DNA from: Candidatus Iainarchaeum sp.
Lineage (GTDB): Archaea; B1Sed10-29; WALL01; JAGHAM01
Assembly: GCA_021161465.1 (NCBI GenBank)
Contig: JAGHAM010000019.1
Coordinates: 1 to 39,014 of the forward strand
Direction: 5' to 3'
Length of the DNA: 39,014 nucleotides
Shown here piece by piece: positions 1 through 10,262 of the stretch; position 1 is the first letter of the stretch, and every line of letters starts with the position of its first letter. The notes under the pieces were generated by a model. It was not told where the DNA came from. It ran no database searches and saw only the letters and a list, made by a program, of their open reading frames with translations. The position numbers and the translations under genes were made by a program.

Positions 1-59
1 AACTATTTATATAAGAATTTGCTAAAATATCACACACTATACTAAAAGGAGGTAACAAT

Positions 60-338
60 ATGGCAGAAGACGAGAACACCGTGTACGTTGGGAAGAAAGG
101 CGTGATGAGCTATGTCCTTGCTGTTGTCACGCAGTTTAACAAAGGAGTAAAGCAGGTCCAAATTAAGGCTAGGGGGAGAGCCATATCCCGAGCAGTTGAT
201 GTTGCGGAGATAGTCAGGAACCGTTTTGTAACTGAAGCTCAGGTTAAGGATATAGCAATTTCCACAGAGGAACTAAGCGAGGATAAAGAGAAAGAACCAA
301 CGAAGGTTTCAGCGATTGAAATAACCCTTACAAAGTGA
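60..338 (+). CDS. albA: Alba-family DNA/RNA-binding chromatin protein
   Basis: 92 aa ORF with Alba-like sequence ([21 protein letters not shown]...[12 protein letters not shown]). AAAGGAGGT Shine-Dalgarno just upstream and a TATA-like TTTATATAAG at about 6-15. Confidence 0.92.
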   Translation: MAEDENTVYVGKKGVMSYVLAVVTQFNKGVKQVQIKARGRAISRAVDVAEIVRNRFVTEAQVKDIAISTEELSEDKEKEPTKVSAIEITLTK

Positions 339-377
339 TTGCCAACGGGCGCCACCTCCTTTTGATGAGGTGGAGCT

Positions 378-878
378 ATGCAAGCCCCAATATGCACAAC
401 CTGTGCTAGAAGTGGAGTTCTTTGTCCAGAATGCAGGAAGAAGCTCGAGAATAATGAGATAACCAAACTTGACATCGAGCTAGCTGGGCTGCTGTGCAAG
501 ATGGAGGACAAAGAACTGATTAAAGGGGAGGCGTCATTTGAGAGGACTATAGCAGTGGACAGTTTGTTGCTTGTTCTGACAAAGGGTGATATACCTACTC
601 TGATTGGCAGGGGTGGAAGGGTTGTACGATATCTTAGCCAGAACTTGCGCAAGACAGTTAGAGTAATTAAGGACACTGACTTCAAAACACAAGTTATGGA
701 CCTGATTGCCCCCGCCAGGCTTTTGGGTATTAATATAGTGTACAAGCCGGATGGCGATGAGACACTGATCATTATACCAAAAGAGGATGAATCGAAGCTT
801 GTTGCGGATTTAGGGACTATTGAGAAAGCCGCCTGCTTGCTTCTGGGAAATGATAATCTTAAAATTAAGCTGAAGTGA
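378..878 (+). CDS. NusA-like KH-domain RNA-binding protein (archaeal, aspS-adjacent type)
   Basis: 166 aa ORF with N-terminal CxxC pairs (CTTCARSGVLCPEC) and a KH-like IPTLIGRGGRVVRYLSQ segment; directly precedes aspS. Confidence 0.75.
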   Translation: MQAPICTTCARSGVLCPECRKKLENNEITKLDIELAGLLCKMEDKELIKGEASFERTIAVDSLLLVLTKGDIPTLIGRGGRVVRYLSQNLRKTVRVIKDTDFKTQVMDLIAPARLLGINIVYKPDGDETLIIIPKEDESKLVADLGTIEKAACLLLGNDNLKIKLK

Positions 879-882
879 TTAC

Positions 883-2178
883 ATGAGAACACATTATTCT
901 GCTCAACTTGAGCCCACGATGGATGGTAAGCTTGTAAAGGTAGCTGGCTGGGTTAACGACATACGGATTCTTGGGAAGATAGCATTCATAAATCTAAGGG
1001 ACAGGGAGGGCTATATCCAATTAACGTTTCCAAAAAGTAAAGTTGGAGAGCTCTTTGATGAGTTGAAGAAGGTAACCAAGGAAACAGTGGTGTCTGCTGA
1101 GGGTATTGTTAAGGCAAACAAAGAAGCCCCGCGTGGGATTGAGATAATACCTCAAAGCATGAAGATAATATCAAAAGCCAAGGCACCACTCCCCATGGAC
1201 TTCTCTGGCAAGATAAACAGTGAGCTGGAGACCCGCTTGAATGCGCGCTTCATGGACTTGAGGAATCCAAGGGTTGCAGCAGTCTTTAGCATACGTGATT
1301 CCCTGCTTACTGGCGTTCGGGAGTTTATGGATGACAACGATTTCATAGAAGTTCACACACCGAAGATAGTTGCCACTGGAGCAGAGGGGGGCGCAACTTT
1401 ATTCCCGGTAAAATATTTCAATGAGAAAGCATATCTCTCTCAGAGCCCACAGCTGTTCAAACAGGTTTTGATGGCAACAAACTTTGATAGGGTTTATGAA
1501 ATTGGGCCTGCTTTCAGAGCGGAAAAGAGTGATACAACGAGGCATTTAAGCGAGTTTACAAGCTTTGATTTTGAGATGGCTTTTATAGACTCGATGGAAG
1601 ATGTAATGAGCTTAATGGAGCAGATGATTGTAAGCGTAGTGGAACACCTAAACAAAAATGTTTCTGATGAGTTGGATTTGCTCGGAATACTTTTAGATCC
1701 CCCTAAATTGCCATTTAAGCGCATAACCTTTGATGAAGCTAGAAATCTACTTGAGAGGAAAAGCATGGATGTTGGGGAGGACTTGGACACAGAGTCAGAG
1801 AAGGCACTTGGCGAGATAATGGCAAAACGGGGCTATGATTTCTATTTTATAACAGAATTTCATTCGGATGTTAGGCCGTTTTACATAATGGAGAGAGATG
1901 ATGTGCACTGTCATAGTTTCGATCTGGATTACAGGGGAAGTGAGCTTTCGAGTGGTGGCCAAAGGGAGCACAGGTACGAGCACCTCGTTAGAAGAATGAA
2001 GAAACAGAACTTAAACCCGAAGGACTTTGAGTTCTACCTGAACGCATTCAAGTACGGTATGCCACCGCATGGGGGCATGGGGCTTGGTGTTGAGCGCTTT
2101 GTGCAAAAGCTCCTCAACCTTCCGAATGTGCGTGAGGCTGTATTGTTCCCAAGGGACAGGTATAGGCTTGTTCCTTAG
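883..2178 (+). CDS. aspS: Aspartyl-tRNA(Asp/Asn) synthetase
   Basis: 431 aa class II aaRS: OB-fold N-terminus, motif 2 YEIGPAFRAEKSDTTRHLSEFTSFDFEM, motif 3 GMGLGVERFVQKLL. Confidence 0.95.
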   Translation: MRTHYSAQLEPTMDGKLVKVAGWVNDIRILGKIAFINLRDREGYIQLTFPKSKVGELFDELKKVTKETVVSAEGIVKANKEAPRGIEIIPQSMKIISKAKAPLPMDFSGKINSELETRLNARFMDLRNPRVAAVFSIRDSLLTGVREFMDDNDFIEVHTPKIVATGAEGGATLFPVKYFNEKAYLSQSPQLFKQVLMATNFDRVYEIGPAFRAEKSDTTRHLSEFTSFDFEMAFIDSMEDVMSLMEQMIVSVVEHLNKNVSDELDLLGILLDPPKLPFKRITFDEARNLLERKSMDVGEDLDTESEKALGEIMAKRGYDFYFITEFHSDVRPFYIMERDDVHCHSFDLDYRGSELSSGGQREHRYEHLVRRMKKQNLNPKDFEFYLNAFKYGMPPHGGMGLGVERFVQKLLNLPNVREAVLFPRDRYRLVP

Positions 2179-2498
2179 AATTTGATGTGGTCATCCAGAA
2201 TTAGATGCGACATGAAGCTTGTGAATGCAAGCAGGCTTAGCAATACGATATCATCTGCTGGAAATAGAACTGATGAGGCTATGGCAACAGCTGAAGTGTA
2301 AATGAGACCAAACCTTATGGTGTGTGTTACCCCCCTGTGCTTTAGCCATGGCTTAAAAAGCAAATCTACATCTGGCAGGGACGCGCCGAATACATTAACA
2401 AAGAAAGAGGCAATCATGAATCTTTGTGTTGTTCTAAACAGGACTACAAAACCCCATATAAGAAGGCCAAGCGCTATGTGCACTTTATTTGATGCCAT
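2175..2498 (-). CDS. Small YdjM/DUF457-like membrane protein (putative metal-dependent hydrolase family)
   Basis: 107 aa hydrophobic ORF with HIALG, GASLPDVDLLFKPWLKHRGVTHT and SHLILDD, typical of the YdjM-like membrane family. Confidence 0.65.
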   Translation of the reverse strand: MASNKVHIALGLLIWGFVVLFRTTQRFMIASFFVNVFGASLPDVDLLFKPWLKHRGVTHTIRFGLIYTSAVAIASSVLFPADDIVLLSLLAFTSFMSHLILDDHIKF

Positions 2499-2515
2499 AG
2501 GGTGTCACCTACAGA

Positions 2516-3733
2516 TTATGCCCCATATTTCTTGCTTTTGTCCATTAGGTCTATAATTATTGGCATGAGAGAAAGCCCGTTTATTCTGTTCAACCCACCT
2601 CTTGATACAGAAACTTCGTCGAAACTTACTACATCATCCGGTCTAACTCCAGGTCCTGCCATCACTAAAGGCACGGGGTCACCAGAATGATCCATGCGTG
2701 AGCATGGAGTTGAGTGGTCACAAGTGAATACTATTAAAGTGTTTCTTAACCTCATGAATTCTTTTATCATACTATCTATCTCTTCTATAATCTTGACCTT
2801 CTCTAATGGATTCCCATCATGACCTGCGATATCTGGTCCTTTAATGTGGACAAACACAAAGTCGTTCTTTTTTAGGGTCTTTAAAGCGGTTCTAGCAAAA
2901 CTAGCATAATTCTCGTTTATGCCACCAGTCGCCCCGGTTGGTATCACTGTTTTCATACCAACAGCTCGAGCAACACCTGAATAAAGCGCGCCTTTAGCTA
3001 TGCCAGTAGCCCTTAAACCATATCTCTTTCTCATACTGGGCATTGGCAAAAAGCTGCCTGCACCTCTTAGAAGAACTGCATTCGCCTTCAACCTACTACC
3101 TTTATTTTTTGGATGGCCTTTCAAGACACTCATTGCCTTATTGGTGAACTCATTGATTGCTAGAGCAGTTCTCCTGGCAGCATCCGAGTCTTTTAGCGGT
3201 TTTGAAGCTAAAATACTCTTCCCTGTTTTGTGCGGGTCAGTATCTGTGACGTTTGGTGACAATTCCTTGCCCCTTAATATGAGAACGAACCTATGTTCAA
3301 CTGTTGCCCTCACTATTGGTTTAACTCCACGCACACTTGTTATCTTTATGTTTTTCAGGACTTTCTCAAATGGTTTAGAATCTCTTCTTCCAGCTCTCCT
3401 GTCAATGATGATGCCATTTTTAACTGTGGCTATGTTGCCTCTGAGGGCAATATCTCCCTCCTTCAATTTTACACCTGCTCCCAGTGCTTCAAATGGCCCC
3501 CTTCCAGAGTAGTATATTTTGGGGTCATAACCGAAAAGTGCCAGGTGAGCTGTATCACTTCCAGGCGGTAACCCAGGTGAAATTACATCCATTAATCCTG
3601 TTATGCCTCTCGAAGCTAGCGAATCAAGATTGGGTGTCTTGGCTGCCTGAAATGGTGTCCTACCTTTGAGTTCCTTGCATGGCCTGTCTCCTGCTCCGTC
3701 AGCGATAATAAGCAAGCACTTCATTGAAACCAA
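2516..3733 (-). CDS. apgM: 2,3-bisphosphoglycerate-independent phosphoglycerate mutase (archaeal type)
   Basis: 405 aa; alkaline-phosphatase-like MKCLLIIADGAGDRPCKELKGRTPFQAAKTPNLD and FVHIKGPDIAGHDGNPLEKV. Confidence 0.93.
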   Translation of the reverse strand: MVSMKCLLIIADGAGDRPCKELKGRTPFQAAKTPNLDSLASRGITGLMDVISPGLPPGSDTAHLALFGYDPKIYYSGRGPFEALGAGVKLKEGDIALRGNIATVKNGIIIDRRAGRRDSKPFEKVLKNIKITSVRGVKPIVRATVEHRFVLILRGKELSPNVTDTDPHKTGKSILASKPLKDSDAARRTALAINEFTNKAMSVLKGHPKNKGSRLKANAVLLRGAGSFLPMPSMRKRYGLRATGIAKGALYSGVARAVGMKTVIPTGATGGINENYASFARTALKTLKKNDFVFVHIKGPDIAGHDGNPLEKVKIIEEIDSMIKEFMRLRNTLIVFTCDHSTPCSRMDHSGDPVPLVMAGPGVRPDDVVSFDEVSVSRGGLNRINGLSLMPIIIDLMDKSKKYGA

Positions 3734-4977
3734 CCTACGTAACTAACGCCCTCTCTCTCGATTTCAAGAAGCCTGTTGTACTTTGCTAGCCTCTCTGACC
3801 TGCACGGCGCGCCGCTTTTTATTTGCTCTGCCCCTATACCAACTGCTAAATCTGCTATGAACGGGTCACTGGTTTCCCCGCTCCTATGGCTCACCATAAT
3901 CCTATAATCTGACTGCTGTGCCATCTTGGCTGCCTGGATAGCTTCTGTTAGTGTGCCTATCTGGTTTACCTTCAAGAGTAACGCGTTGCAGGCTCTAACC
4001 TGAATGCCATGCTTTATCCTTTCAACATTTGTCACAAATATATCATCACCAGTTACCTGTATGTCCATTGCATCAGTCATCTTTGCGAATTCTTTGAAGT
4101 CTTCTTCATAGAATGGGTCTTCTATGTTCATTATTGGATAGTTCTGGATTAGCTTCTCATAGAACTTCAAAAGCCCATCCGCGCTAAGAGCTTTTCCATC
4201 TATATGATATTTACCTTTTTTGAATATCTCAGATGCTGCAACATCTAATGATAGGTATGCCTCATCCTCATGACCTGATGCCTTCACAGCTTTCAGTATC
4301 AGCTTTATTGCTTCCTCTGTTTTCGAAATTGGCGGGGCGAAACCACCCTCGTCGCCAACATTTGTGGCTGATTTGCCATATTTCTTCTTAAGCATCTCAC
4401 CAAGCTCGTGGTATACCTCGACACCAACTTCCATGGCTTTAGCAAAAGATTTTGTTTTTGGCGCTAACATGAATTCCTGTACAGCTAGCTTGCTACCGGA
4501 GTGTACTCCCCCATTTATTATATTAAAGAACGGCACGGGTACTTTGAATTCCCATTCATGGCTGATACTCCCTATATGATGATAGAGGCCTATTTGCTTA
4601 GCGTTAGCTGCTGCCCTACAGCAGGCAAGTGAGACAGCGGTTGTAGCATTAGCTCCTAACCTGCTTTTGTTTGGTGTGCCATCAAGTTCTATCAAGATCT
4701 TGTCTATCTCTTCCTGTCCTCTTACATCCATACCGATGAGCTGGGGAGCGATTATTTTATTTATGTTGGCTATGGCTTTGGAAACGCCTTTTCCATTGTA
4801 TTCCTTCCCGCCATCTCTAAGCTCTATCGCTTCATGTTTCCCTGTGGATGCACCTGAGGGAACTCTAGCACTCCCCGCGCCTTTACCAACGTTGACAGTA
4901 CATTCTATTGTTGGGTTGCCCCTCGAATCAAAAACTTGGCGGGCATCCAATCCAATTATCTCATATTTCCTTACCAT
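3721..4977 (-). CDS. eno: Enolase
   Basis: 418 aa; ARQVFDSRGNPTIE, GVHSGSKLAVQEFM, LLLKVNQIGTLTEA, MVSHRSGETSDPFIADL. Confidence 0.96.
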   Translation of the reverse strand: MVRKYEIIGLDARQVFDSRGNPTIECTVNVGKGAGSARVPSGASTGKHEAIELRDGGKEYNGKGVSKAIANINKIIAPQLIGMDVRGQEEIDKILIELDGTPNKSRLGANATTAVSLACCRAAANAKQIGLYHHIGSISHEWEFKVPVPFFNIINGGVHSGSKLAVQEFMLAPKTKSFAKAMEVGVEVYHELGEMLKKKYGKSATNVGDEGGFAPPISKTEEAIKLILKAVKASGHEDEAYLSLDVAASEIFKKGKYHIDGKALSADGLLKFYEKLIQNYPIMNIEDPFYEEDFKEFAKMTDAMDIQVTGDDIFVTNVERIKHGIQVRACNALLLKVNQIGTLTEAIQAAKMAQQSDYRIMVSHRSGETSDPFIADLAVGIGAEQIKSGAPCRSERLAKYNRLLEIEREGVSYVGWFQ

Positions 4978-5080
4978 AGTTAGTCACTCATCTATCACAA
5001 GCATTAAGCATATAAAAAATTATCCCCGAAAGACTAAAGGATTTAAAGCCCTTTTGAGTATTACACTGCAAGGTGGAGTC

Positions 5081-6373
5081 ATGAAGAAGGGTATCGGCCT
5101 GTGGTCAGCTGTTTCCATTGGAGTAGGTGGTATGATAGGTGCAGGCATATTCTCAATTCTAGGGGTTGCAACACAGATTGCAGGTAATGCAGTGTATCTG
5201 TCATTCATCATTGCAGGTTTTGTTGCCTTGCTGAGCACTTACTCCTATGCAAAGCTTGGAGCAAGGTATCCATCAGCTGGAGGCCCAGTGGAATTCCTTA
5301 TTAAAGGATTTGGTGGTGGAGTTTTCAGTGGCGGGTTTAACATACTCCTTTGGATTGGCTATATCTTTGCTTTGTCACTTTATGCAAGGGCGTTTGCCAG
5401 CTATGCCATGACTTTCCTCCCTGCAGGTTCTTCTGGATTATGGTTGTATATTTTTGCTACGGGAATTGTGGTGTTGTTCACTATCGTTAACTTTGTTGGT
5501 GCAAAGGCAGTTGGGTCATCGGAAACCCTGATTGTTGCCATAAAAGTTGGTATCCTATTACTGTTTGCGCTGATTGGTTTATTTTTTATCAATCCCTCAC
5601 ACCTCTCACCCTCGTTGTGGCCTCTTGGTAGCAATATACTCTTCGGGGCCGGGATAGTTTTCCTTGGGTATGAAGGATTTGGATTGATAACCAATGCAGC
5701 TGAGGATATGGATAACCCAGGAAAGACGCTACCTAGGGCGCTATACCTTAGCGTGTTTATCACCATGATAATATATGTGCTGGTTTCTGTGGTTGTCGTT
5801 GGTAGCCTTAAAATCCCTAGTATACTAGCAGCTAAGGACTATGCACTTGCAGAGGCGGCGAGACCTTTCCTAGGCCTAATTGGATTTAAGCTTATGGCAC
5901 TGGCTGCTTTGTTCTCAACGGCATCTGCGATAAATGCCACACTTTATGGCGGTGCGAATGTAAGTTACACGATTGCAAAGGATGGTGGCTTGCCTAAAGT
6001 GTTCGATAGGAAACTCTGGGGTAAGAGCACTGAGGGGTTGTTCATTACATCTGGCCTTGTGATACTGCTTGCGAATTTCCTTGACCTTGGAGGGATAGCT
6101 ATGATAGGTAGTGCGGCTTTCCTGCTGATATATGCTGCAGTAAATCTAGCCCATATGAACCTGTACAAACAGACAGGTGCTAATGTTTATATAATTATTC
6201 TAGCTGCTTTTAGCTGCCTTGTAGCACTTGGGATTCTCATATACTACACTGCGGTATACTCCCAGATGACTTTGATAGTACTACTAATGATTATCACTGC
6301 TACATTCGTTGGAGAGTGGGCATATAGGAAATACTCTCTCAGAGTGCTGAGAGCCAGGTACGTGAAAGGCTAG
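5081..6373 (+). CDS. APC-superfamily amino acid permease
   Basis: Start placed at ATG 5081 (MKKGIGLWSAVSIGVGGMIGAGIFSILG); the longer ORF from 4667 overlaps eno antisense and is not credible. Multiple hydrophobic helices and an APC N-terminal motif. Confidence 0.88.
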   Translation: MKKGIGLWSAVSIGVGGMIGAGIFSILGVATQIAGNAVYLSFIIAGFVALLSTYSYAKLGARYPSAGGPVEFLIKGFGGGVFSGGFNILLWIGYIFALSLYARAFASYAMTFLPAGSSGLWLYIFATGIVVLFTIVNFVGAKAVGSSETLIVAIKVGILLLFALIGLFFINPSHLSPSLWPLGSNILFGAGIVFLGYEGFGLITNAAEDMDNPGKTLPRALYLSVFITMIIYVLVSVVVVGSLKIPSILAAKDYALAEAARPFLGLIGFKLMALAALFSTASAINATLYGGANVSYTIAKDGGLPKVFDRKLWGKSTEGLFITSGLVILLANFLDLGGIAMIGSAAFLLIYAAVNLAHMNLYKQTGANVYIIILAAFSCLVALGILIYYTAVYSQMTLIVLLMIITATFVGEWAYRKYSLRVLRARYVKG

Positions 6374-6438
6374 TGTGTTTATGTGAACTTATGCCTTTTC
6401 TGTATTACTGCTCTGGTAGTTCCAATGGTTATGTAAAC

Positions 6439-6726
6439 TTATATCTCTTCTGCCCTGCCCACTTTCATGTTCCAGACAAGGGTTCTCCCAAACTTCTTTG
6501 CAGGCTCTATCAGTAGGCTCTTACCCGGCTGCTTAAGGGGGATTATGAAATACTCCTGTTGCTTTCCATTTTCATTTATTAGGATTAATTTTTTCTTCCC
6601 GCTGATTGGTCTCATTGTTCCAGGCTCTCTGTAGTCACAGAGAACATACCTTCCGCGTGAGACCAAAGTCCTAACCTCTGGTCCTTTGTCGGTTTCTGCT
6701 ATGACTTCCTTCGGATAGTTTGCCAT
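6439..6726 (-). CDS. Conserved hypothetical protein
   Basis: ORF with preferred internal start (MANYPKEVIAETDKGPEV...); no family recognised. Confidence 0.55.
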   Translation of the reverse strand: MANYPKEVIAETDKGPEVRTLVSRGRYVLCDYREPGTMRPISGKKKLILINENGKQQEYFIIPLKQPGKSLLIEPAKKFGRTLVWNMKVGRAEEI

Positions 6727-6789
6727 GGGAAAGATTTCAGCAAAAAGGTATTTATACAATGCGCACCTAACTCGTTTTGAGGGATTAAT

Positions 6790-7995
6790 ATGCGTCCACC
6801 GTATTCAAGAAGAGCTTCCCAGTTGAAGGCGTCTGACATAAGAGAGTTACTTAAGCTAACAAAGAAACCTAAGATAATCTCCTTTGCCGGCGGACTTCCT
6901 GACCCACAATGCTTCCCATACAAAGAGGTTGATGTGCTTTCGACAGAGGTCATAGAGGAAGACTATGTCAAAGCACTGCAGTATGGAACTACTGAAGGCT
7001 TCAATCGACTTAGAAGGGCGCTGGCTCGGAGAATGAACCAGAAGTTCAGGACGAAGGTACATGCTGATGAGATAATTGTAACCTGCGGCGCGCAGCAGGG
7101 GCTTGACTTGATTTCAAAGGTTTTCATAGATAGGGGCGATATCATACTGGTGGAGAATCCTTCCTACTTAGGCGCGCTTTCAGCTTTCAGGCTTTTCCAA
7201 GCGAAATTTGCAGGAGTTCCTATGGATAATGATGGCCTGAAAACAGACAAACTGGAGAAGGCGCTTAAGAAATTTGAGAAGAAGAGCAAGCGCCCGTTTC
7301 TTTATACTGTACCTTCCTTCCAAAATCCCACTGGAGTTAGCATGACACTTGAAAGGAGGAAGGAGCTTATGGAGTTAGCCTCACGCTATGACCTTGTGAT
7401 AGTTGAGGACAATCCCTATGGTGAGCTAAGGTACAGTGGCAAAGCGATGCCGCCGCTGAAAGCCATGGACAAGGAAGGCAGGGTAGTTTATCTAGGGACC
7501 CTCTCAAAGGTTTTGTCTCCTGGAATGCGGATTGGCTGGGTGGCTGCCTCTGAGGGGATACGGCATAAACTTGTTTTAGCTAAGCAGGCCACCGACCTAT
7601 GCACTAGCACGCTCATTCAGTATATTGCCCATAAGTATATTACAGAAGGACACATGGTCAGGCAAATAAAAAAGATAAATGCAGTTTACAAAAGGAAGAG
7701 GAATATCATGCTAAAAGCAATGGATAGTGAATTCCCTGAAGAAGTTAGTTATACTCGTCCAGACGGAGGAATCTTCATATGGGTGAAATTCCCGAAGAAG
7801 GTGAACTCACGTGAACTCCTTAAGAGGTCAATCAAGAAGGAAAAGGTTGCTTTTGTGCCGGGAGATGCCTTTTTCATAAATGAGGGTGAAGGCCTCGATA
7901 CGGCTAGGTTTAACTTCAGTTATCCAACAGAAGAAAGGATACAGGAAGGCATAGCACGGCTTGGAAGAATATTAAAGAAAGAGTTGCGTGCGTGA
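6790..7995 (+). CDS. PLP-dependent aminotransferase, class I/II fold (LysN/2-aminoadipate-like)
   Basis: 401 aa; ISFAGGLPDPQCFP, GAQQGLDLISKVFIDRGD, PSFQNPTGVSM, YLGTLSKVLSPGMRIGW. Confidence 0.9.
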   Translation: MRPPYSRRASQLKASDIRELLKLTKKPKIISFAGGLPDPQCFPYKEVDVLSTEVIEEDYVKALQYGTTEGFNRLRRALARRMNQKFRTKVHADEIIVTCGAQQGLDLISKVFIDRGDIILVENPSYLGALSAFRLFQAKFAGVPMDNDGLKTDKLEKALKKFEKKSKRPFLYTVPSFQNPTGVSMTLERRKELMELASRYDLVIVEDNPYGELRYSGKAMPPLKAMDKEGRVVYLGTLSKVLSPGMRIGWVAASEGIRHKLVLAKQATDLCTSTLIQYIAHKYITEGHMVRQIKKINAVYKRKRNIMLKAMDSEFPEEVSYTRPDGGIFIWVKFPKKVNSRELLKRSIKKEKVAFVPGDAFFINEGEGLDTARFNFSYPTEERIQEGIARLGRILKKELRA

Positions 7996-8226
7996 TTAAG
8001 CAGTTTCAATCTTAACGCGCCTTAGTTCTCTCTTCCTTGTCTTCCCGTTTATAGCGTCTTTCATTACCAAGTTCGCCAGCTTTTGAAGCTCGTCTTTTAC
8101 CTTTATCAGCTGTGCGGTCTCTCCTTCACCAAATTCTGAGTAAAAGAGAGGCTCTAACTCTTTCAGGTGGTCGTCCATATCCATTATTATCTGGAGTCTT
8201 TTCTTTTGAGTTTGATTAAATAACAT
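7996..8226 (-). CDS. Small hypothetical protein
   Basis: ORF with internal ATG start MLFNQTQKKRLQIIMDMDDHLKEL; charged, no family recognised. Confidence 0.5.
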   Translation of the reverse strand: MLFNQTQKKRLQIIMDMDDHLKELEPLFYSEFGEGETAQLIKVKDELQKLANLVMKDAINGKTRKRELRRVKIETA

Positions 8227-8365
8227 TTGGTCCCCCTCACATTGGAGGATAAACGAATGAACCCCCCTTTGCAATATTCTTTTATTATTGATTCGTTTAT
8301 ATTTAAAGCTTTTGTTGAAAAACAGTAAAACATTTTTATACTATCTAGTGCATAAATTTCTCTAT

Positions 8366-8608
8366 ATGAAATCCATTATGGAAGCAACAATTAGAATTGG
8401 AATAACTCTGGTTGGTTTCCTTTTTCTCCTAGCTGTAGCTGTTTTTGTAACCAAGCCAGATGGTGCTGCTGTCGTTACAGCAAGGGCCATTTCAAACCTT
8501 GGGCCAGGAAACCTTTATGGTTTGCTATTTTCTTTGGTTTTGCTGGCATTGGTTGCTACTTTTGTTATGGGATGGAGAATGCACGAAGAAGCAAGAAAGT
8601 CTGCATAA
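8366..8608 (+). CDS. Small membrane protein with two predicted TM segments
   Basis: Internal ATG 8366 preferred, with a TATA-like TTTTTATACTA about 30 nt upstream; hydrophobic stretches GITLVGFLFLLAVAVFV and LYGLLFSLVLLALVATFVMGW. Confidence 0.6.
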   Translation: MKSIMEATIRIGITLVGFLFLLAVAVFVTKPDGAAVVTARAISNLGPGNLYGLLFSLVLLALVATFVMGWRMHEEARKSA

Positions 8609-8631
8609 GTTTGTAGTTAGCACTTATAGTC

Positions 8632-9219
8632 CTATTTGACGGGTAGTTCTTTACCCTTCCAGACGACCTCATAGTATCTTTTTAAGAACTCTGTGTGTGG
8701 GTGGTCATGTAGCATGTCTATCATCATTTCAGTTTGATGTCGGTATCTCTCTTTCCTTTCTTCATCCCATTTCTGCATTGATGTAATATTGCTTATCCTA
8801 TCCAGTATCCTTATAGTCTTTTCATCCTCTTTCAGATGTTTTAGAGTATCAAGCAGGTTGGCTCCTTCTGGAACTGTGAGCCTGTGGACACCCTCAGCAA
8901 CTTCTTTCCCAAATTCCTCCTCAAGTTCTTCCTTTGTAATATCTGTGTCCTCAAGGGTATCATGCAGAAGTGCCTTACACACCAGCTCTTCTGTTGGCTT
9001 TTCGGTTATCCGTGCAGCATTGTAAGCTATTGGGAAAAGGTGGTTGTTTGGGTAGCTTAGGTGACCATCCCTGAATTGGCCTGCATGAGCTCTCTCCGCA
9101 AGCTGGATGGCTTTTTTCACTTTCTCCGTGTACAAGCCTTTCTCTTTAAGAAATTTTGTGAGGGGTTTCTTTCTGATTGCTATCCTCAAAGGATACCCGG
9201 GCTCTTCCATAATGTTCAT
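8632..9219 (-). CDS. Stand-alone HD-domain phosphohydrolase resembling the RelA/SpoT hydrolase domain
   Basis: AIQLAERAHAGQFRDG...LVCKALLHDTLEDTDITKEELEEEFGKEVAEGVHRLT; ALLHDxxEDT motif, no synthetase or TGS domain. Confidence 0.8.
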   Translation of the reverse strand: MNIMEEPGYPLRIAIRKKPLTKFLKEKGLYTEKVKKAIQLAERAHAGQFRDGHLSYPNNHLFPIAYNAARITEKPTEELVCKALLHDTLEDTDITKEELEEEFGKEVAEGVHRLTVPEGANLLDTLKHLKEDEKTIRILDRISNITSMQKWDEERKERYRHQTEMMIDMLHDHPHTEFLKRYYEVVWKGKELPVK

Positions 9220-9308
9220 TATTGTGACTGAGCTTGTTTAAGGCTTTTGCTGACGTAGACCATATGTTTTTAATAGTGATGTGCCTTATTGATTGACTAG
9301 GTGGTAAA

Positions 9309-9725
9309 ATGGATGGGAAGCATATATTATCTATTGTACTAATAATAATAGCTCTTGCTTTGGTCATTGGTACATTTCTACTCCAGTACAAGAGTTTCAA
9401 TGACTCTAATAATTTTGGGCGGGAGATGGCTGAAGGGTCAACCCCAAAGAGCATTAAGACCTGGTGTTCTTTCCACAATATTTCGTTAACAAACTTTGAC
9501 CATATCCCAACAAGTGCAAGGGATGCAGCCAGCTGGGTAGATGTTGAGTTTAACGGAAAAAAAGTAAGCCCGTGTAAATACTTAATGACTGATTCGTCTG
9601 ATATATTCCAACCTGCTGAGGTAGAAAGAATGGAAGACTTCTGCCGGGTAAAAGGCACTGTGGAAAAACCAGAGATGGCTCTCTTTGTGAACGACAGCTA
9701 CTGTGTTTTCGTTGAACATAGCTAA
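9309..9725 (+). CDS. Hypothetical protein, N-terminal signal/TM anchor, four cysteines in the extracytoplasmic part
   Basis: MDGKHILSIVLIIIALALVIGTFLLQ followed by a soluble region with Cys residues (WCSF, SPCKY, DFCRV, SYCVF). Confidence 0.55.
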   Translation: MDGKHILSIVLIIIALALVIGTFLLQYKSFNDSNNFGREMAEGSTPKSIKTWCSFHNISLTNFDHIPTSARDAASWVDVEFNGKKVSPCKYLMTDSSDIFQPAEVERMEDFCRVKGTVEKPEMALFVNDSYCVFVEHS

Positions 9726-9932
9726 CAGGTCAAAGAGGCTCTGGCGCGTATAAGCAATGCCCCTTATTGTTCCTCTCAAGAGGGGTGTTCTGATGGAACC
9801 TTGTGTGTGGAACATAAGTGTGTGGAATCAAGGGACATCCACTACATGAGCCAGTAAACAGGTAAATGTATTGATACCCAAACCAAAACAGTCATCTAGA
9901 GAACTAGAGAAATAACTTACGACTAAGTTTTA

Positions 9933-10217
9933 GGATAGTGGGCCGTAGTCTGCCTTTTGTTTTAGGTGGCATTTGACTAAGCGGCGTATGCGCCTTGCAC
10001 GGTTGGGCCTGCGGGCACGTTTCATTCCCTCAAACACCAGCTCGGTTGACTTCATTGCTTTTCCCCGTGGGCAAAGCCAGGGGAACGGCGAGTGAAGGAT
10101 TACGTTTCTGCTCCCGCATGGGGGCTCGCGCCCCAACATGGCCTACTAAACGCCCGTGGGCAGAACTTCCTCAGTTCGGACCCCGAAGGGGAACCGTTAG
10201 CCACTCACCCACTATCC
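9933..10217 (-). ncRNA. rnpB: RNase P RNA, archaeal type
   Basis: On the minus strand GGATAGTGGG...CCCACTATCC forms a closing P1 helix over 285 nt; GAGGAAGTTCTGCC (CR-I/P4 5') is complementary to GGCAGA near the 3' end (P4 3'); GAGGAA motif and GC-rich hairpins. Confidence 0.85.
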
Positions 10218-10262
10218 ATCTAATGTTTGGAAAAACAGAGTTTTTAAGTCTTTTGCAGAAAT

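Noticed and set aside
239-892. 217 aa minus-strand ORF
   Set aside because: Antisense to the NusA-like KH gene and the alba 3' end, serine/leucine-rich shadow translation.
4667-5080. N-terminal extension of the permease ORF
   Set aside because: This part is antisense to enolase; the APC motif starts at ATG 5081.
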